NCBI GenBank assembly: GCA_921293015.1
Contig: OV121091.1
Location: 26,644,839-26,708,838 of the forward strand
Reading direction: 5' to 3'
Source of the DNA: Phorcus lineatus
Lineage: Eukaryota > Mollusca > Gastropoda > Trochida > Trochidae
DNA length: 64,000 nt
The notes beneath the pieces are model-generated. The model saw only the letters and a list, made by a program, of their open reading frames with translations, searched no databases and was not told the DNA's origin. The position numbers and the translations under genes were made by a program. Position 1 is the stretch's first letter. Each line of letters opens with the position of its first letter. This document shows positions 62,364 through 64,000 of this stretch, piece after piece.

Positions 62364-63856
62364 ATGTTTTTCAAAGCTTTATTGGCAGGTGAGTCGATAT
62401 TTTCAATTGGAAAGGTTTGAAGGACCATTCATCCCTAGTTATAGCTGGTATTTCATATGTTCTTGCTGGACCATTGTAAGTGTTACTAAATCAAACGTAT
62501 GGTCGACGTAAATGTCTCATTATTGTACACCAGAAATCTTATCTTATCTCATAGACAAGTAAACAAAATTACAAATTATGATATACATGTATGTTCATTA
62601 AAATCAACTACCTATGACCTTCAGAAAAATTAAGGATACGAATAGATGCACGGATGGATGGACACTGACTCCACGCTTTACCACCCAATATGTCTGTTAG
62701 TAACAAAACACTTTTGTAAGATATTTTCATTATAAACTAGAACTAAAAAAACGACAATGACCATAACTCTACATTATTGTTTTGCAGTTGCCATAGCAAC
62801 AACCGCCGTGATAGCCCAAAACGATTCAGTCACCACGCCCTTCCAATGTTCAGCAGCCAATGGGACCGCCCCTGACAGTACGGATTCAACATGTCAGCGT
62901 TATTGGTCCTGTGACAACTTCACTCTCAGTCTCCGCACATGCGCAGAGGGACAGGCGTATAACTGGTCGGCCAGTTCATGTGTAAGTGAAGCAGTTGCTT
63001 GTGAGTTCCAAAATGAAGTTTTCAACGAAACTATTTCAAACCAAACTGCGGCATCAAGACAGAGGCGAGCCGCGAGTAACGACACACCATCTTTCAAAGC
63101 AAGTGGTAGTACAAACGGCACTAAAGAAGACTCGGTCGATAAACTAGGTAAGTTTCAGAAAGTTTGGATCGATAGCAAGGTGTATGAAAGTTCCCTTTCT
63201 GCTTTTATGTACTGGGTGAAAACATCTTTATTATCTGTTTTTAACTTTGGATACTGTGGTGTGATACTATTTTGAAATGTGATTTTTTTTCGACATTGCA
63301 TGAACTTAGTGCTTCAAGTTAAGGGATATAATATATCAAGGAGTGCGACAACGTAACGTTACTGAAAGTCAGAATCTTAATACATTTTGTTTTTGGCATC
63401 GCAGGGGATTGCGTGTTCTTGTTTACACCATTAGGTCTGTCAATCAGATCATAGGGCAAAAAATTAAAAGAGCCTTCTTACCTCTAAAACATGTTGTCAA
63501 GTCTAGTTGCCTCTTCCTTAGTCCTAAAATTAAGCATGGTTCAGCACTGTGTTTTTTTATCTCATAAATTCATACCATTAATTCATATCAAAAATTAAAA
63601 GTGCAGTCACAAATAATTTGTCAGGGACTTGTATTATTCCATGCACAACGATGCAGTTGTTATTAACTTCGTTACGATGTTTGTATTTTGTTTTTATTCA
63701 GAGCCAATCACAGTCACCCTTGGAAAACAGATCTGCGCACACATTGGAAACAACATCCGGAACGTGGAGAGGGTTACAAATAACGCAATCACTCTTTTCA
63801 CGCATTGTGCATTTAATAGATGTGACGTAGAGCAAATCAGTTTCGTATGTCCATAG
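62364..63856 (+). CDS. Secreted chitin-binding proprotein with furin-type site and Cys-rich tail
   Basis: Exons 62364-62388, 62788-63147 and 63702-63856 join in phase 1 to give 179 residues. Residues 1-18 are a signal peptide. Residues 29-80 are a peritrophin-A (ChtBD2) domain with cysteines at 29, 44, 50, 60, 73 and 80 (spacing 14-5-9-12-6) and RYWSC and AYNW aromatics. RQRR at 99-102 is a furin-type cleavage site. The tail (129-179) has four cysteines (140, 164, 169, 178) and no domain I know. Several N-glycosylation sequons are present. The short first exon ending in phase 1 matches the first chitin-binding gene 6 kb upstream, suggesting common descent. Exon 2 can be read through its donor into the intron, so transcripts should confirm exon 3. 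Confidence 0.83.
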
Positions 63857-64000
63857 ATATAAAGTTTAGATATTATGCTTTCATTCATGCTTTCGCTTTT
63901 GCTTATTATGTACTTAACTGTTACCATCATGTATGTTCATGTTGTATTTCTGCGAATCAGTATTCTTAATAATTTCCATCTTTCAAATTTGTAATCTTAA

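Overview
The window is AT-rich, intron-rich animal DNA and almost certainly molluscan, probably a gastropod. The reasons are a perlucin-like C-type lectin exon, a C1q-domain gene, two peritrophin-type chitin-binding genes, and a tRNA-derived SINE whose 3' tail resembles one common in abalone-type genomes. The species call is inference. Protein-coding exons are a small fraction; most of the sequence is intron, intergenic DNA and repeats.

Layout. 1-9.4 kb: no convincing gene, only a weak candidate exon and two hairpins. 9.4-12.5 kb: a MITE, then a 45-bp minisatellite of about 33 units that fades into decayed copies. 12.4-21.1 kb, minus strand: an eight-exon gene for a secreted or surface protein made of three six-cysteine modules, which I do not recognise. 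22-29 kb: a transposon graveyard (CR1-like LINE 3' end, two broken Tc1/mariner copies, several MITEs). 30.3-35.1 kb: a two-exon C1q-domain gene. 37.8-47.3 kb: MCRS1, complete in 13 exons, with a 5'-truncated LINE in intron 6. 49-52 kb: tandem repeats and a SINE. 51.3-52.9 kb, minus strand: parts of a perlucin-like lectin gene. 54.7-56.9 kb and 62.4-63.9 kb: two secreted chitin-binding-domain genes.

Function. MCRS1 is the only housekeeping gene; its upstream region has ETS- and YY1-like motifs and no TATA box. Four of the five secreted-protein genes have a good TATA-like box just upstream of a short first exon. All five have a signal-peptide first exon ending in phase 1. Together they look like a patch of lineage-specific extracellular genes (lectin, chitin-binding, C1q, cysteine modules) of the kind used in mucosal defence or shell and mucus matrix. 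That role is inference. Exon models were built by hand from splice signals and reading phase, so exact boundaries need transcript support.
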